Assembly (NCBI GenBank): GCA_009746045.1
Contig: RPFO01001794.1
Location: 1-64,000 of the forward strand
Direction: 5' to 3'
Length of the DNA: 64,000 bases
Origin: Mesostigma viride
Lineage: Eukaryota; Streptophyta; Mesostigmatophyceae; Mesostigmatales; Mesostigmataceae
Each line of letters opens with the position of its first letter. The stretch's first letter is position 1. The translations under genes and the position numbers were made by a program. Below are positions 21,267-31,949 of the stretch, one piece after another. The notes under the pieces are model-generated. The model did no database searches and was not told where the DNA came from. It saw only the letters and a program-made list of their open reading frames with translations.

Positions 21267-23105
21267 ATGGGAAGTCACAGCATCATGGCCCTCCGCGCTA
21301 AAGGAACACAAGACGTCTCGCTGATCGTCGATCCAGAGGTCACCTTCTTCAAGACCGTCTATCCGCGCCACACTAATTTTGCGATGGAAGATTCGGAGGT
21401 CACGCAATCCGCTGGCATCGTGGATTACGGCCAATCTGTAGAGTTCAAGCTGCCCCGGTCGGGCGATCTCATCACAAAGGTCATGGCGTACATTGAGATG
21501 TCACCTTTCTTCGTGGCATCGTACGCGCCGTTCGCGAAAGACTTTGGCAGGATCCTGATTGACCACGTGGAGTTGGTGGTGGGTGGGTACTCCATCGAGA
21601 AGATCACGGGCGATTTCTTGCACGTCAACGACATCATGAGCAAGAAGGGGTACGAGAGCAGCGTGGACAACATGCCAGTGGCTCACGGTGGCAGCGTGAA
21701 GATTGACGAGTTGGGTAGGGTTGTAGAGTATGACCGCGCCGATCGGGCTCAGCACATTTACATCCCATTGGAGTTTACCTTCTGCAGGGACCCGGGTCTG
21801 GCTCTCCCCATCATCGCTCTCCAGTACCACGACGTGATTGTTAAGATCCAGTTCAACACGGCCGCGGACATCTTCACCAGGTACTGGCCCGAGTACACCC
21901 CCAACCAGACCGCCGCGCCTTCTGCAATCGTCCCAGCCAAAAACTATGCCGGTACCGACTATGCTACAAACGCCCAGAGAATCGCTGTGGCTGCTGAGGT
22001 TTTTAACGCGCTGGACAAGTCCTATGATGTCAATTTGATCACCAAAAACTTGACAACAGGCCAGGAATCCAAGATCGACAACGACGACTGGTCAGACGGC
22101 TCATATTACAGACGCCTCATGTATGAGGAGTACACCTTTCCTGATTATGGCACATCTCCCTCCCCCCCCGTCCCATCAATAGAAAACATCGTGAGACAGA
22201 CGATGTATGTTTCTGAGTGGTTGACGGAGCTCCCAAAAGATGCCACATCAGGTAGTAACCAGAGATTGGTGGGGTTCACCTTGATATGGAGGGCCAGAGA
22301 CAACTCCCGGAACGTATACACCATGAGCATCGGGAAGGGGTCCAAGAATCCCGGCCTCATCCCCGAAAGCGTCAACGCGCCCACTCCGCCCTCTGCGGGT
22401 GCTTACCCTGCCCCCACCGCACAGGACGTCGCGCTGGCCGAGCCGCGCGGAAGGTGGATCAGGGAACCACCGAGTTTCGCGTGCAAGCTGCTGGTGCGCT
22501 ACATCTACCTGGACGACTTCGAGCGCCGGCAGTTCGCCCTCAACTCGCATGAGTACCTCATCACAGAGGTCCAGCGCTACCAGCAGCACGTGAGCGGGGA
22601 AAACGAGGTGAGCATGGACCTCAAGTTCAACCACCCGGTCAAGGAGCTCCTGTTCTGGTTCAAGCCTGCTGACCTGTCATTCATCAACACCAAGTACCGT
22701 GCCGACGCAGACTTTTCTTACAACGGCTATTGGAAGTTTTGGAATGACAACAGCTTGTTTGGTGACGGCCACCTGTTCACCACCGCCAACCTGTCTCTCA
22801 ATTCCCAAAACATGTACGGCGAGGGGCGCGATCCTATCTATTTCTCCTACGTGCTACCCAGCGAGTTCCACACCCGTGTCGTGAAGGGCAGTCACGTGTA
22901 CTCTATCCCCTTCGCACTTGAGCCCGAGTCGTGGAAGCCGTCCGGCTCTGTGAACATGTCCCGACTGGACAGTGTCAAGCTAAACCTCAAGGGACTCGGC
23001 AAGTCGCCCGGTGGCATCCCGGCAGGTACGATCGATGTCTACGTCACATCTTTCAATGTGCTAAAGATTGCACAGGGCATGGGGGGCAAGCGGTTCGCTT
23101 CATAA
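21267..23105 (+). CDS. Major capsid protein B (complete)
   Basis: The product has 612 residues and is the only intact MCP here. The N-terminus carries the nucleocytovirus signature 'ALRAKGTQDVSLIVDPEVTF' followed by 'FKTVYPRHTNFAMED'. The first jelly roll includes 'SGDLITKVMAYIEM' and 'YIPLEFTFCRDPGLALPI', the second 'YIYLDDFERRQFALNSHEYL'. The C-terminus is 'IAQGMGGKRFAS'. The central region (residues about 200-400) is longer than in MCP-C, which would form larger surface loops. The ATG at 21267 is chosen because the conserved motif starts right after it; the ATG at 21237 lies before the TATA element. It forms the capsid shell together with, or instead of, its paralogues. Confidence 0.95.
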   Translation: MGSHSIMALRAKGTQDVSLIVDPEVTFFKTVYPRHTNFAMEDSEVTQSAGIVDYGQSVEFKLPRSGDLITKVMAYIEMSPFFVASYAPFAKDFGRILIDHVELVVGGYSIEKITGDFLHVNDIMSKKGYESSVDNMPVAHGGSVKIDELGRVVEYDRADRAQHIYIPLEFTFCRDPGLALPIIALQYHDVIVKIQFNTAADIFTRYWPEYTPNQTAAPSAIVPAKNYAGTDYATNAQRIAVAAEVFNALDKSYDVNLITKNLTTGQESKIDNDDWSDGSYYRRLMYEEYTFPDYGTSPSPPVPSIENIVRQTMYVSEWLTELPKDATSGSNQRLVGFTLIWRARDNSRNVYTMSIGKGSKNPGLIPESVNAPTPPSAGAYPAPTAQDVALAEPRGRWIREPPSFACKLLVRYIYLDDFERRQFALNSHEYLITEVQRYQQHVSGENEVSMDLKFNHPVKELLFWFKPADLSFINTKYRADADFSYNGYWKFWNDNSLFGDGHLFTTANLSLNSQNMYGEGRDPIYFSYVLPSEFHTRVVKGSHVYSIPFALEPESWKPSGSVNMSRLDSVKLNLKGLGKSPGGIPAGTIDVYVTSFNVLKIAQGMGGKRFAS

Positions 23106-23130
23106 GCGCAAAAAAATAAATCTAGAGTGC

Positions 23131-23140
23131 TATATATATC
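23131..23140 (+). promoter_or_regulatory. TATA-type element before MCP-C
   Basis: TATATATATC lies 6 nt before the MCP-C ATG, in the 41-nt gap after MCP-B. It resembles the element before MCP-B. Confidence 0.4.
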
Positions 23141-23146
23141 ACCAGG

Positions 23147-24512
23147 ATGTCACACGCCGTTCTGTCTCTTCGCGCGAAGGGCCCCCAGGATGCCATGTTA
23201 ACCGTGTCCCCCGAGGTCACCTTCTTTAAGAGCATGTATCCCCGCCACACCAACTTTGCGTTTGCCGACACCGAGGTTGTCCCTTCTAGCGGCATCCCGG
23301 GTTTTGGCCGTATGGTGGAGTTCCAGTTGCCCAAGAGCGGCGACCTTATCACTAAGGCGTACGTCTACATTGAGCTGCCGGCACTGACGGAATGGAAGAG
23401 TACGGCCCCAGCCACTGGCAGGGCCTGGTGGAAGATTTTTGACCCGTTTTATGATGACATCGCGCGCATCCTCATCAAGAAGGTGGAGTTTCGCATCGGT
23501 GGCTACACCATTGAGGAGATGACCGGCGAGTTTATGCATGTGTGGGACCAGCTGACGCGCGACCCCAGCACCAGCCATGTGGAGAACGTCCCCACGCGCC
23601 ACGGTGGCGTGGTGAGGAAGTACGGCGGTGGCCAGACGGCTGTCTACCCAAGCTACATTTACATCCCCCTGCAGTTCTCGTTCTGCGTGGAGGAGGGCAT
23701 GGCGCTCCCTATCATCGCACTACAGTACCACGACGCCCGCATCCGCATCCAGGTGGCTACCAAGGATGAAATTTTCACGCACATGGCGGGTGGGCCCAAG
23801 TACCCTGCCACCACTCTGGCAGCTACCCCTACGGCCTACGCTGTGGAACTCTATCACTACCACTGACACCATCTACCGAACGGCCATGGTGAACCAAATG
23901 GGGGACATCAGCAAGATGCGCCTGGTCCTGCGCTACGTTTATTTGGACGATTTTGAGAGGCGGCAATTCGCCACTAACGCGCACGAGTACCTCATCACAG
24001 CGACGCAGCAATACGATCACTTTGTTGAGAACACTGACCTGGAAACCATCACCCTGCCGTTCTCCCATCCCATCAAGGAGCTCATCTTCTTCTACAAGGC
24101 TGACAACCGCTTGACCGACCCGGCCACCTCAAAAGACCCCACCCAGGCAGTTTGGAACTTTACCAACAAGAATAACCCGGATGGCCACCTGTTCACCACC
24201 GCTAACCTGACGCTCAACTCCCAGCAGGTGTTTGGGGAGGGGCGCGACCCTGTCTACTTTTCTTACCTGCTGCCCCTGCAGACCCACACGTGCATTCCCA
24301 GGGACAAGCACGTCTACGTCATCCCATTCGGTCTCAAGCCAGAGGACTGGAAGCCCACCGGCACCATCAACTTCTCTCGCTTAGATACCGTTAAGCTGGT
24401 GCTGAAGGGGATGGGCACCACTCTTCCTAAGGGGGTCATCACGATCTACGCGCGGTCTTTCAACATTCTCAAGATCACCAATGGCATGGGTGGGCTGCGG
24501 TTCGCCTCGTAA
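23147..24512 (+). pseudogene. Major capsid protein C, with one frameshift
   Basis: The gene would encode about 455 residues. The first part (23147 to about 23850) holds 'LRAKGPQDAMLTVSPEVTFF', 'YPRHTNFAFADTE' and 'YIPLQFSFCVEEGMALPIIA', then reaches a stop at 23864. The second part continues in another frame from about 23830 with 'YVYLDDFERRQFATNAHEYL' and ends 'NGMGGLRFAS' at 24512. The switch is of the +1 type (one extra base, or two missing) and lies within the loop region between the jelly rolls. The gene is shorter than MCP-B because that loop region is compact. A sequencing error, a real inactivating mutation or programmed frameshifting cannot be told apart here. Confidence 0.9.
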
Positions 24513-24515
24513 ACC

Positions 24516-24812
24516 AAAGGGGTATTGATATTACAATCGCTCACGTGTGCAAGTGCACCGACTAGTGCATGCAGCGGCGTGGATAAGCTGGAATAAGCAT
24601 CATCCAAATGCAGTAAAATGTTTTGAATATAATTATAAACCAAAAGAGTTTTTCATTCATAAACCAACTGTGTATCACATCATGACAACCCAATTGAAAG
24701 TAACAAGTGGCCTTTATTATCAATTAAATAAATAGTTAATAAAACAGTTGTAGTATAAACAACCTGTCTAGCATCACCCACTCAGATGCACGCCATAAAC
24801 TAGCGACACACC
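24516..24812. other. AT-rich intergenic stretch
   Basis: No gene is seen. Several AATAAA-like signals on both strands (for example TTAAATAAATAG near 24722) fit 3' ends of the convergent MCP-C and MYND genes. Confidence 0.5.
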
Positions 24813-25565
24813 TTAACCATAGACGTTCCTGAAGTTGCAGAAAGCGTGAAGCTTGCGCTCCAGCATGCGAGAGTGCTCATCCATGGACACCTGCTTGCAT
24901 GCAATCACCACGCGGCAGGACACGCGGTGCTCAGTCCAGTCATATCTTTGGCATTCCTTGCCGCAATAGCGGACAGAAAGGCACCCAGCACACACCCAGA
25001 GCTTTGTTTCCTGCCTGTCCCTCCTGCACATGGAACACCTCCTAGCCTGGATGTCCATAGCATAACTGACAGGGCCGTAGGTTATGCCAAACATGCTCTT
25101 TGCTTCGTCTGCAACCTCGTCTATCATCCGCATCTTGCCCCCCGAAATGCAAAAAGGGATGGGGGAGGCCGCCAGCCTGAAACGCTGGACGAACCTATCC
25201 TCTCGAAGGAGGCCTATCCATGAGACGAATGCTGATGGCCTAACGTAAGGGCACATCAGACACAGGAGCCATTCCCTCACGATTACAGACGTCTCATTGG
25301 CAATTAAAGTGAGCAAGATGTTGGCAGTTACATCTGATTCTTTGAAGCTATCCATCTTGTCCCCAAACTGGGCTTGGCAATTGTGAATAAAAGGCCCAAT
25401 TACCTGCTGGATGGCAGGCATGACATTCAGGGGCTGGACCAGCATGCAGTCGATTTTGAAGAGGTTCTCCATCCTCTCATCTGCCATTATATTGCTCTCA
25501 CGCATTCCATATGGGTGTTTGACGCTGACCTCTATTTCAAACGACTGCATCGTGTCGTCACCCAT
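24813..25565 (-). CDS. MYND-type zinc finger protein
   Basis: The product has 250 residues from the ATG at 25565. The frame is open to 25628, but only a GTG is found there. A MYND finger lies near the C-terminus (residues about 172-212): 'CSMC', then 'CAGC', 'YCGKEC' and 'HRVSC', fitting C-x2-C...C-x2-C...C-x3-C...H-x3-C. MYND fingers bind proline-rich partners and often act in transcription control; they occur in algal, oomycete and giant-virus proteins. The remainder (residues 1-170) is not recognised. Upstream are a TGCCGAAATC motif (25640-25650) and the 58-bp dyad array. It could be viral or host-derived. Confidence 0.75.
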   Translation of the reverse strand: MGDDTMQSFEIEVSVKHPYGMRESNIMADERMENLFKIDCMLVQPLNVMPAIQQVIGPFIHNCQAQFGDKMDSFKESDVTANILLTLIANETSVIVREWLLCLMCPYVRPSAFVSWIGLLREDRFVQRFRLAASPIPFCISGGKMRMIDEVADEAKSMFGITYGPVSYAMDIQARRCSMCRRDRQETKLWVCAGCLSVRYCGKECQRYDWTEHRVSCRVVIACKQVSMDEHSRMLERKLHAFCNFRNVYG

Positions 25566-25639
25566 TTCCCACGCACGTCCCCGTGTGGCTTTGTAGACTA
25601 GAATTTGTATACTACCCACGGCCTGCACGAATTCAACCC

Positions 25640-25650
25640 GATTTCGGCAG
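25640..25650 (-). promoter_or_regulatory. TGCCGAAATC motif upstream of the MYND gene
   Basis: One copy (CGATTTCGGCA on the plus strand) sits about 75 nt upstream of the MYND ATG. Close variants are clustered upstream of the zinc-finger gene at 61114, so it may be a shared regulator site. Confidence 0.4.
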
Positions 25651-25854
25651 CCTTTGTTGGCGATGGCTGAACAATAGCTGGTTGGTATGTCATAAAATCG
25701 CTTCTCCTGCGGCTACCTGATCATGGCGCCTCCTTTTTTGCAAAGTCCCCCTTCCTTCAACGTGAATTTTAGCCAATCACGGACGAGTGTCCATATTTTT
25801 AGACGCGCCCCTGGTCCTATAAACCCCTGGTCACTGTAGCTTGTGACAGATTAC

Positions 25855-26312
25855 GGACGAGTGTATATAAAAGCAGATACACCCCAGGTCACTCTAGATT
25901 CGTTCACTTTACGGACGGGTGTATATAAAAACATATACACCCCTGGTCACTCTAGGTTCGTTCACTTTACGGACGGGTGTATATAAAAACATATACACCC
26001 CTGGTCACTCTAGGTTCGTTCACTTTACGGACGGGTGTATCTAAAAACATATACACCCCTGGTCACTCTAGGTTCGTTCACTTTACGGACGGGTGCATAT
26101 AAAAACATATACACCCCTGGTCACTCTAGATTCGTCCACTTTACGGACGGGTGTATCTAAAAACATATACACCCCTGGTCACTCTAGGTTCGTTCACTTT
26201 ACGGACGGGTGCATATAAAAACATATACACCCCTGGTCACTCTAGATTCGTCCACTTTACGGACGGGTGTATATAAAAACATATACACCTATACTGTAGC
26301 TCTCGACAGATT
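25855..26312. repeat. Eight-copy 58-bp tandem array with an internal dyad
   Basis: Each 58-bp unit carries GGGTGTAT...ATACACCC, an inverted repeat that encloses a TATAAAAAC core, followed by 'CTGGTCACTCTAG' and 'TTCGTTCACTTTACGGAC'. Units 4 to 7 alternate two variants (GTGCATAT/GTCCAC and GTGTATCT/GTTCAC), which shows duplication of two-unit blocks. The last units decay toward 26350. Similar half-units lie at 25780-25850. The remaining sequence to 26644 holds no convincing gene; a 44-codon frame from 26445 is too weak to call. Possible roles are replication-initiator iterons or an array of promoter elements. Confidence 0.9.
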
Positions 26313-26644
26313 ACGGGCGAGTGTCAGTAGCAAAAACATGCACACCTCATATACTAGATCTGCAGTAAAGATTTGGTACTAATTAGTACTGCCAGACACG
26401 TGACTGTAATATATTTCCCACGTTGTAATATATATTCATTGAGAATGATAGATTACGAAGGTGAGATAGGCATGCAACATAAGGAAAAAACCGATGACTG
26501 GGAGAATAACCCTGAAGAAATTAATAGTAATCTGACACAGACATCCAAGGATCACGCCAGCGGCACAAGGTACAACTAACTATACATCACAAAACTACAC
26601 GCAGCAACAGCGCTGCCGGCCCACCATGCAGGCCTGGAAGGAAT

Positions 26645-27811
26645 CTAGACCGCGTGGGTCGCGACAAAGTCGGCCCGGGTGCGGCGGAATAACACATCAG
26701 CCACGGTGCGAGTGAGGGCGAGTGACAGACGCTGCCGCCAATACGAGGACCACGTGCGGGCCGACCACGGGGCGGTCTGACCCTCGAGGTCGAGGCGGTC
26801 TTCACGGCGCTGGCAGCACTCGTGGAAAAACTCCGCTGTCTTGGGGCCCATGGCCCCGAACTCCTCAAGGACAAAGGGGATGACCCGGTGGGGCCCCACA
26901 TTGCCGTAGGAGGCAAACTTGTCGCGCTCAGCCACAGCGGCAGCAGCGCCGGCATCCACAGCCGCCCGGAGGATGTGGCGACCGGAAAGCGGCCGAGCCA
27001 CGGAGACATCGATGAGCAGGTGGCAACCCTGCCCGTCGTAGTCAAGCACGGTAATGTCGGGGCGGTGGTTGGGTGAGTAGAGGGCGGCCCCATCCGCGTC
27101 CTCGCACTTAATGGTGGAGTGGGGAAAGACCGACCGAACCATGGCACACACCACCCGGAGGAGAGCGGTATGGAGATAGAGGAACCAGTTCTGGTTCTGC
27201 TGGCCACCCATGCACGCGATGTAGTGCGTCCCAGTAGTATCCAGAGCAAGCCCGCAGCTGCCGCAGGACGCACCCGCCGTGATGAGAGGTTGCGGGGCAA
27301 AGAGCTGGTGGCGGAGAGCGATGGCGTAAAGGGCCGGAACCAGTGTGAACAAAGGGCTCATGGGGAGGGCGCGCAGGAATGCGGACCCCACGCTCCCCTC
27401 AAGGGAAACGGAGTGAAGCCAAGCCTTCCCCTGATCGTTCAAGCTCGCATGCAGACCCATCCAGTCGGCACAGTGTAGTATACCCGCGTAGGTCTTTTGT
27501 TGTTTTTCATGAACGCAGGCAGGGAAGACACTAGGACTGACGACAGTGGACACGCCGGGCGTGCCCCGGGGCAGGCGACGGTGGACGGCCTGAGCGGGGC
27601 GGACGAGGTCGCAAGCCTGCTGGATCCCGAGGTAAGAATCCTGCACAGCCTGCACAAAGGGGAAGGGGGATGGGTAATATATATTTCCCATAGGTTTATA
27701 GCTGGGCGTTTGCTTTGGTTTGAGTGATTTCACTCTGCTGTAAGTAATTATATTTTTAATATATATTTCCCACGATTCGCACTGAACAGGCAGTACCAGG
27801 TGGACTGACAT
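26645..27811 (-). pseudogene. LINE fragment: C-terminal zinc finger and restriction-like endonuclease
   Basis: The frame gives 388 residues on the minus strand, with recognisable sequence from about 27675 downstream. Residues about 185-202 form a CCHC finger ('CGSCGLALDTTGTHYIAC', C-x2-C-x9-H-x3-C). Residues about 245-275 hold 'RPDITVLDYDG' and 'HLLIDVSVARPL', the Asp/Asp pattern of the restriction-like endonuclease found after the reverse transcriptase of R2-type non-LTR retrotransposons. The RT domain is absent, so this is a 5'-truncated copy, usual for LINEs. Copies of TAATATATATTTCCCA near 27678 and 27756, and a shorter one near 26390, surround it. Confidence 0.7.
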
Positions 27812-28447
27812 TCGTACGAAAAAAAACTATGGGACAGCTGTCGTGTCTGCTGTTCAGTCCTTTTGGGTGGTTGTCCTGCAACTTGGACTAGTTACCTTTT
27901 AAACGCCTGACTGGGCAAAGAAAAATCTTCTAGAGTGTTTGGCCGGAGCGGGAAGAATGCTTAACTTACCCTTGAGAAATCGGTCATCTTACCGTTTTTT
28001 TGGCGGGCGTGGGAAATAAACGGATCAGCCAAGTAGTCATCTGATAGATTTCTTGGCGGGCGTGGGATCCTGCTGACGTAAACAATAAATTCTTGCGGGC
28101 TGAACGGACTAAACGCAATCCAGTCCCTCGAATTCGTGTTTACGTGTCGTATATCTGCTGGATCCCACGTCATTTCCAGCGCATATGCGAGATCTTGGAT
28201 CTTTTAGTGAGAATCAGGCCTTGCTGACTAGAGGTAGATATTATGAGCCCCTAGTTTTTCCACACGGACCCCGCCGTGACCTTGGGCACTGTCGGCCGGC
28301 TAGGGCTTTGGAAGGACAAACACGGGCGGCTGCGAGCCAAAACCTTCCATTTACTGGTGGTACAGGTGCAAAGTGCGCACCAGCCTGCGCACCAGCCTGC
28401 AATCAACGATTTTTGCCTGGAGCCCACGCCCTTCCTGCCGATTGACC
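27812..28447. other. Intergenic region with short direct repeats
   Basis: No convincing gene. Two copies of a 'TTGGCGGGCGTGGGA' segment lie near 28000 and 28054, each followed by 'AAATAAACGGATC' or 'TCCTGCTGACG'. A duplicated 'CGCACCAGCCTG' precedes the next gene. Confidence 0.4.
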
Positions 28448-31400
28448 ATGGAGTCAAAACTTATTTCCTTTAAGGTTTCGTGCGACAGGACAGGAACTGT
28501 GTCGGATTATTGCGCTCTTATACCCGTCGATAATCCAGCTAAACTGCCCATGCTCGACTTGAGCAGGGCATATCATGATCTTGCATTGGACCCCAAGAAG
28601 CTATCAAAGCTGGGCCAGTCACTGTCCCTGTCCGTGGACAAGGGTAGGATTTCGTGCGGGTGCAAGCACCACGTTTTTGTAGACTTCCCATCTGCCCTGC
28701 AGCACCTGATGAAGAAGTCGGTGTTTCTTGCCGGTGCCGTCATCGAAGGGGGGCGACGGCAGGCGTTTATTCGTTTTCGTCATCGTCGGGCGGTTCTGTC
28801 GCCACTCCCGCGTCTTCGGGCGCTCCCACACCCCACACGCCGTCTTCGGGCGCAGCCCCCTTCACACAAGCCTCTGTCGTCGACACGCCCCAGCCGTCGG
28901 TGGCGACTGTTTATCCGTCGGTGTCGACCGCCCAGCCGTCGGCATTTGCTGCAGGCGACCGCGTCGACACGAGGTCGCAGGCTGAGAAGGAGTGCTTTGG
29001 GCTAATTTACCCCAGCGACCTTCCTCCCGAATACGAGCCTTACAAGCTGACCCATCGTTGTTTCCTGGTCCGTTTTGCAGAGACGGAAACCCCACGGATT
29101 GTCCCACAGGACAATCAAACCAGGTTGGTGAATTTCACCAAGATTTGCCCAGCTGGGGTCAATGTCTGCCAGTTTTTGGGTTCGGCTTCGTGCAAGGAGT
29201 TGCTAGACTCCTTGCCCCTCAACCAGGAGTCAGTCACGATCAAGACTGGCCCAAACTGCATGAGGGGCACGTACTTTCACGCTGAGGTGGCCCTGCTGCT
29301 GGCGTGCAGGTTGTTTCCCAAGCTGGCTGTGTTTGTCATCAGGATCAGTGCCGACCTGCTGATCAACGACCCCCATTCAGTGGCAGTGCTGGCACAGCGT
29401 CTGACACGCACTGCGGATGCGGTGGATGACGCGGTCTCCCGGGTGAGGGAGCAGCAGTGCAAGGCCCTGAGGGCAGAGGCGAACGAGGCGCGCGCGCTGT
29501 GCCGTCAGGTGAAGGGGGAGTTGGTGGCAAGTGGCGCGCAGGTCGCGGTGCTCACCCAGGATCTGGCGTCTGCCCAGGGTGCATTGGTGGCAAGTGGCGC
29601 GCAGGTGGCGGTGCTCACCCAGGATCTGGCATCTGCCCAGGGTGCATTGGTGGCAAGTGGCGCGCAGGTGGCGGTGCTCACCCAGGATCTGGCATCTGCC
29701 CAGGGTGCATTGGTGGCAAGTGACTCGCAGGTGGCGGCGCTCACCCAGAAGCTGGCGGGGGCCGAGAAGCTCGTGGCGGATGCAAGGGATTGGGTGGCTG
29801 GAAACAAGCACGCCCTTGACAAGGGCGCGTCACTCCTCGAACTCGCTGAGAAGGAGGTGGTGGAATTGCGGAGGCAGCTGTCGGCTGCAAGGGAGGAGGC
29901 ACGCCCCAGCGCGACCGCCAGCTTGACGGCAGCGGGGCCGTCCAGCTCAACGGGCATTCTGGCGTCTGTTGCCAGGCACACGCTGGAACTGGAGAGGGAG
30001 ATTTTGCGGGAGAGGGCGCAGGCGGATAGGGAGAGGGCGCAGGCGGTGGCGGATGCGGAGGAGCGTACACTCGCGGTCCACAACAAGACCATTGAGGTGG
30101 AGACGGCGCGGATGAAGGCTGCTGATGCGGCGGCGGCGACTGCAACAGCACAGGCGCGGCTGGTGGATGCGCGGGTGGAGGAGCTCAGGGAGACCCTTCG
30201 CGTGCAGCAGCTGGAGCATCAGAAGGCGACAGCAGTGGCCAGGGCGGAGGAGCAGCGTACCATCCAGCGGCAAGACGAGCAAGCCAACCAGCTCGCGATT
30301 AGGGAGATGGAGGCCAGGGGCAGGCACGAGTGCTGCATGGCGAGGGCCCGGTTTTTCAGGGAGCAGTCGCAGCAGGGGGTGGGGGGCAGGTGCAGCAGGG
30401 GGGTCCGGTGTGGCAGCAGGTGCGTGTGTCCCGCCTGCTGTTGCTGCTGCCGCTCTTGGTGCTGCTTTGCGCGGAGGTGCTGGTTTTGCCTCTCTGGGTG
30501 CTGCTGTTGCTGGTGCTGCTGTTGCTGGTGCTGCTGGTGCTGGTGCTGGTGCTGGTGCTGGTGCTGGTGCTGGTGCTGCTGGTGCTGGTGCAGGTGCAGG
30601 TGCTGCTGCAGGTGCTGGTGCTGGTGCTGGTGCTGGTGCTGCTGGTGCTGGTGCAGGTGCAGGTGCTGCTGCAGGTGCTGGTGCTGGTGCTGGTGCTGCT
30701 GGTGCTGGTGCAGGTGCAGGTGCTGCTGGTGCTGGTGCAGGTGCAGGTGCTGCTGCAGGTGCAGGTGCTTCTGGTGCTGGTGCTGCTGGTGCTGGTGCAG
30801 GTGCAGGTGCTGCTGCAGGTGCAGGTGCTTCTGGTGCTGGTGCTGCTGGTGCTGGTGCTGCATGTGCTGGTGCTGCTTCTCGTGCCGCACGCCACGTAGG
30901 CCCTTGTGATGGCCATTGCGATTCCATGGCGCGCGCTGTCCCCACACCCGCCGCTGCTACCGCTGCTGGTGCTGCCGCCACCTCGCGCCCTGTCGCCCCC
31001 TCCGCCGCTGCTTGTGCTGGTGCCGCACGCCCTTCCGCTTCTGCCGCTGCTGCTGTCGCACGCTCTGCTGCCCTGCTTGCCGCTGGTGTTGCAGTTTCTG
31101 CTGCTAGTGCCACCGCGCGCGCTCCTCCTATCGCTGCTGCTGCTGCTGCTGCTATCGCGCGCTCCGTCGCCCCCTTCGCCTCTGTCGCCGGTGCCGGTGC
31201 TGGTGCTGGTGCTGGTGCTGGTGCTGGTGCCGCTCCTGTTGCGCCCGCCCTCACCACCGTCGCCACCGGTCCTCCCGCGTGGTCGGTCGCCGCTACCACC
31301 GTCTGCGACCCCCAGCGCTCGGGCACCGACACCCCTCCTCCCAACGGCGACGAGTATACTTTCTGCTCCAAGGCGATGGTTGATGAGGTCGTAGACATCG

Positions 31401-31885
31401 TCACGGTCACCCCTGTTTCTCCCCTGCCTGGACAGTCGATTCCCTCTGACAATGTGGTCGATGGCTTTGTGCCCACCGGGTTCGTTTTGGATGAGCGCGC
31501 GACCCAGCGCATGGGTCGTGAACTCACTCACACGGAGAGGATCATATTCGAGACCGAGCTGCGGTCGTTGTACCTGCGCGCTGGCATCCCGTTCCCTGAA
31601 CCAATGCGCCAGATGGAAGGAGGCCCCTCCCGATACATGTGCTACACGCACCACATGTATCTGTTTGACGAGGCGGTGTCCAGGATGCCGTGGATGTGGC
31701 ATTCCGCCCCTGCCGCGGCTGCCCCTGCTGCCCCCGCGCCCCCTGCCGCCCCTGTTCCGTCTGCCCCTGTGGCATCTGTCGCTGCTACCCCTTCTGCCGC
31801 AGCGGGCTCTGCTGACGGCACGGTGGGCCGCGACGCGCCTGCTGCTCCTGAGCAGGGGAGGGAGAAGCGCGTCAAGCTGGAGTAG
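28448..31885 (+). pseudogene. KilA-N / coiled-coil / Ala-Gly-rich protein with frameshifts
   Basis: The ATG is 28448. An N-terminal domain (about 100 residues, 'LISFKVSCDRTGTVSDYC') is followed by a frame change at a G6 run near 28750, then a Ser/Pro/Thr linker and a KilA-N domain at about 29110-29370 ('RLVNFTKICPAGVNVCQFLG', 'MRGTYFHAEVALLLACRLFP'). A long coiled coil (29400-30340) includes 3.4 copies of a 21-residue repeat containing 'VASGAQVAVLTQDLASAQGA'. A second frame change falls across two G6 runs at 30375-30405. The C-terminal part (to 31885) has long Ala-Gly tracts, a conserved-looking segment 'DERATQRMGRELTHTERIIF' and a basic tail 'REKRVKL'. All changes fit single lost G residues. 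A DNA-binding structural or regulatory protein is inferred. Confidence 0.7.
29521..29772 (+). repeat. 63-bp coding tandem repeat
   Basis: Copies start at 29521, 29584, 29647 and 29710; the first three are nearly identical and the fourth diverges. The length is a multiple of three, so the coiled coil changes by whole 21-residue steps (three heptads). Confidence 0.9.
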
Positions 31886-31949
31886 CCAGCCTGCAAGTGA
31901 CTTGTTGCGTTTTGAATGGTCGTTGCACCGGCCTTTGATTAGCAGTCCC

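Noticed and set aside
25210..25222. A possible seventeenth GGCCTATCC motif inside the MYND gene
   Set aside because: It matches only part of the 12-mer, lies in coding sequence and has no partner at a matching distance.
25855..26312. CRISPR or tRNA array reading of the 58-bp repeat
   Set aside because: Whole units are repeated without variable spacers, and no tRNA-like fold was seen.
27961..28173. 70-codon minus-strand frame before the KilA-N gene
   Set aside because: It covers two short direct repeats and has no recognisable feature; too weak to call.
29947..31702. Long minus-strand frames rich in Ala/Pro or Ser/Thr opposite the Ala-Gly tract
   Set aside because: They arise from the GC-rich GCTGGT repeat read on the other strand; composition is pure low complexity and there is no start signal or domain.
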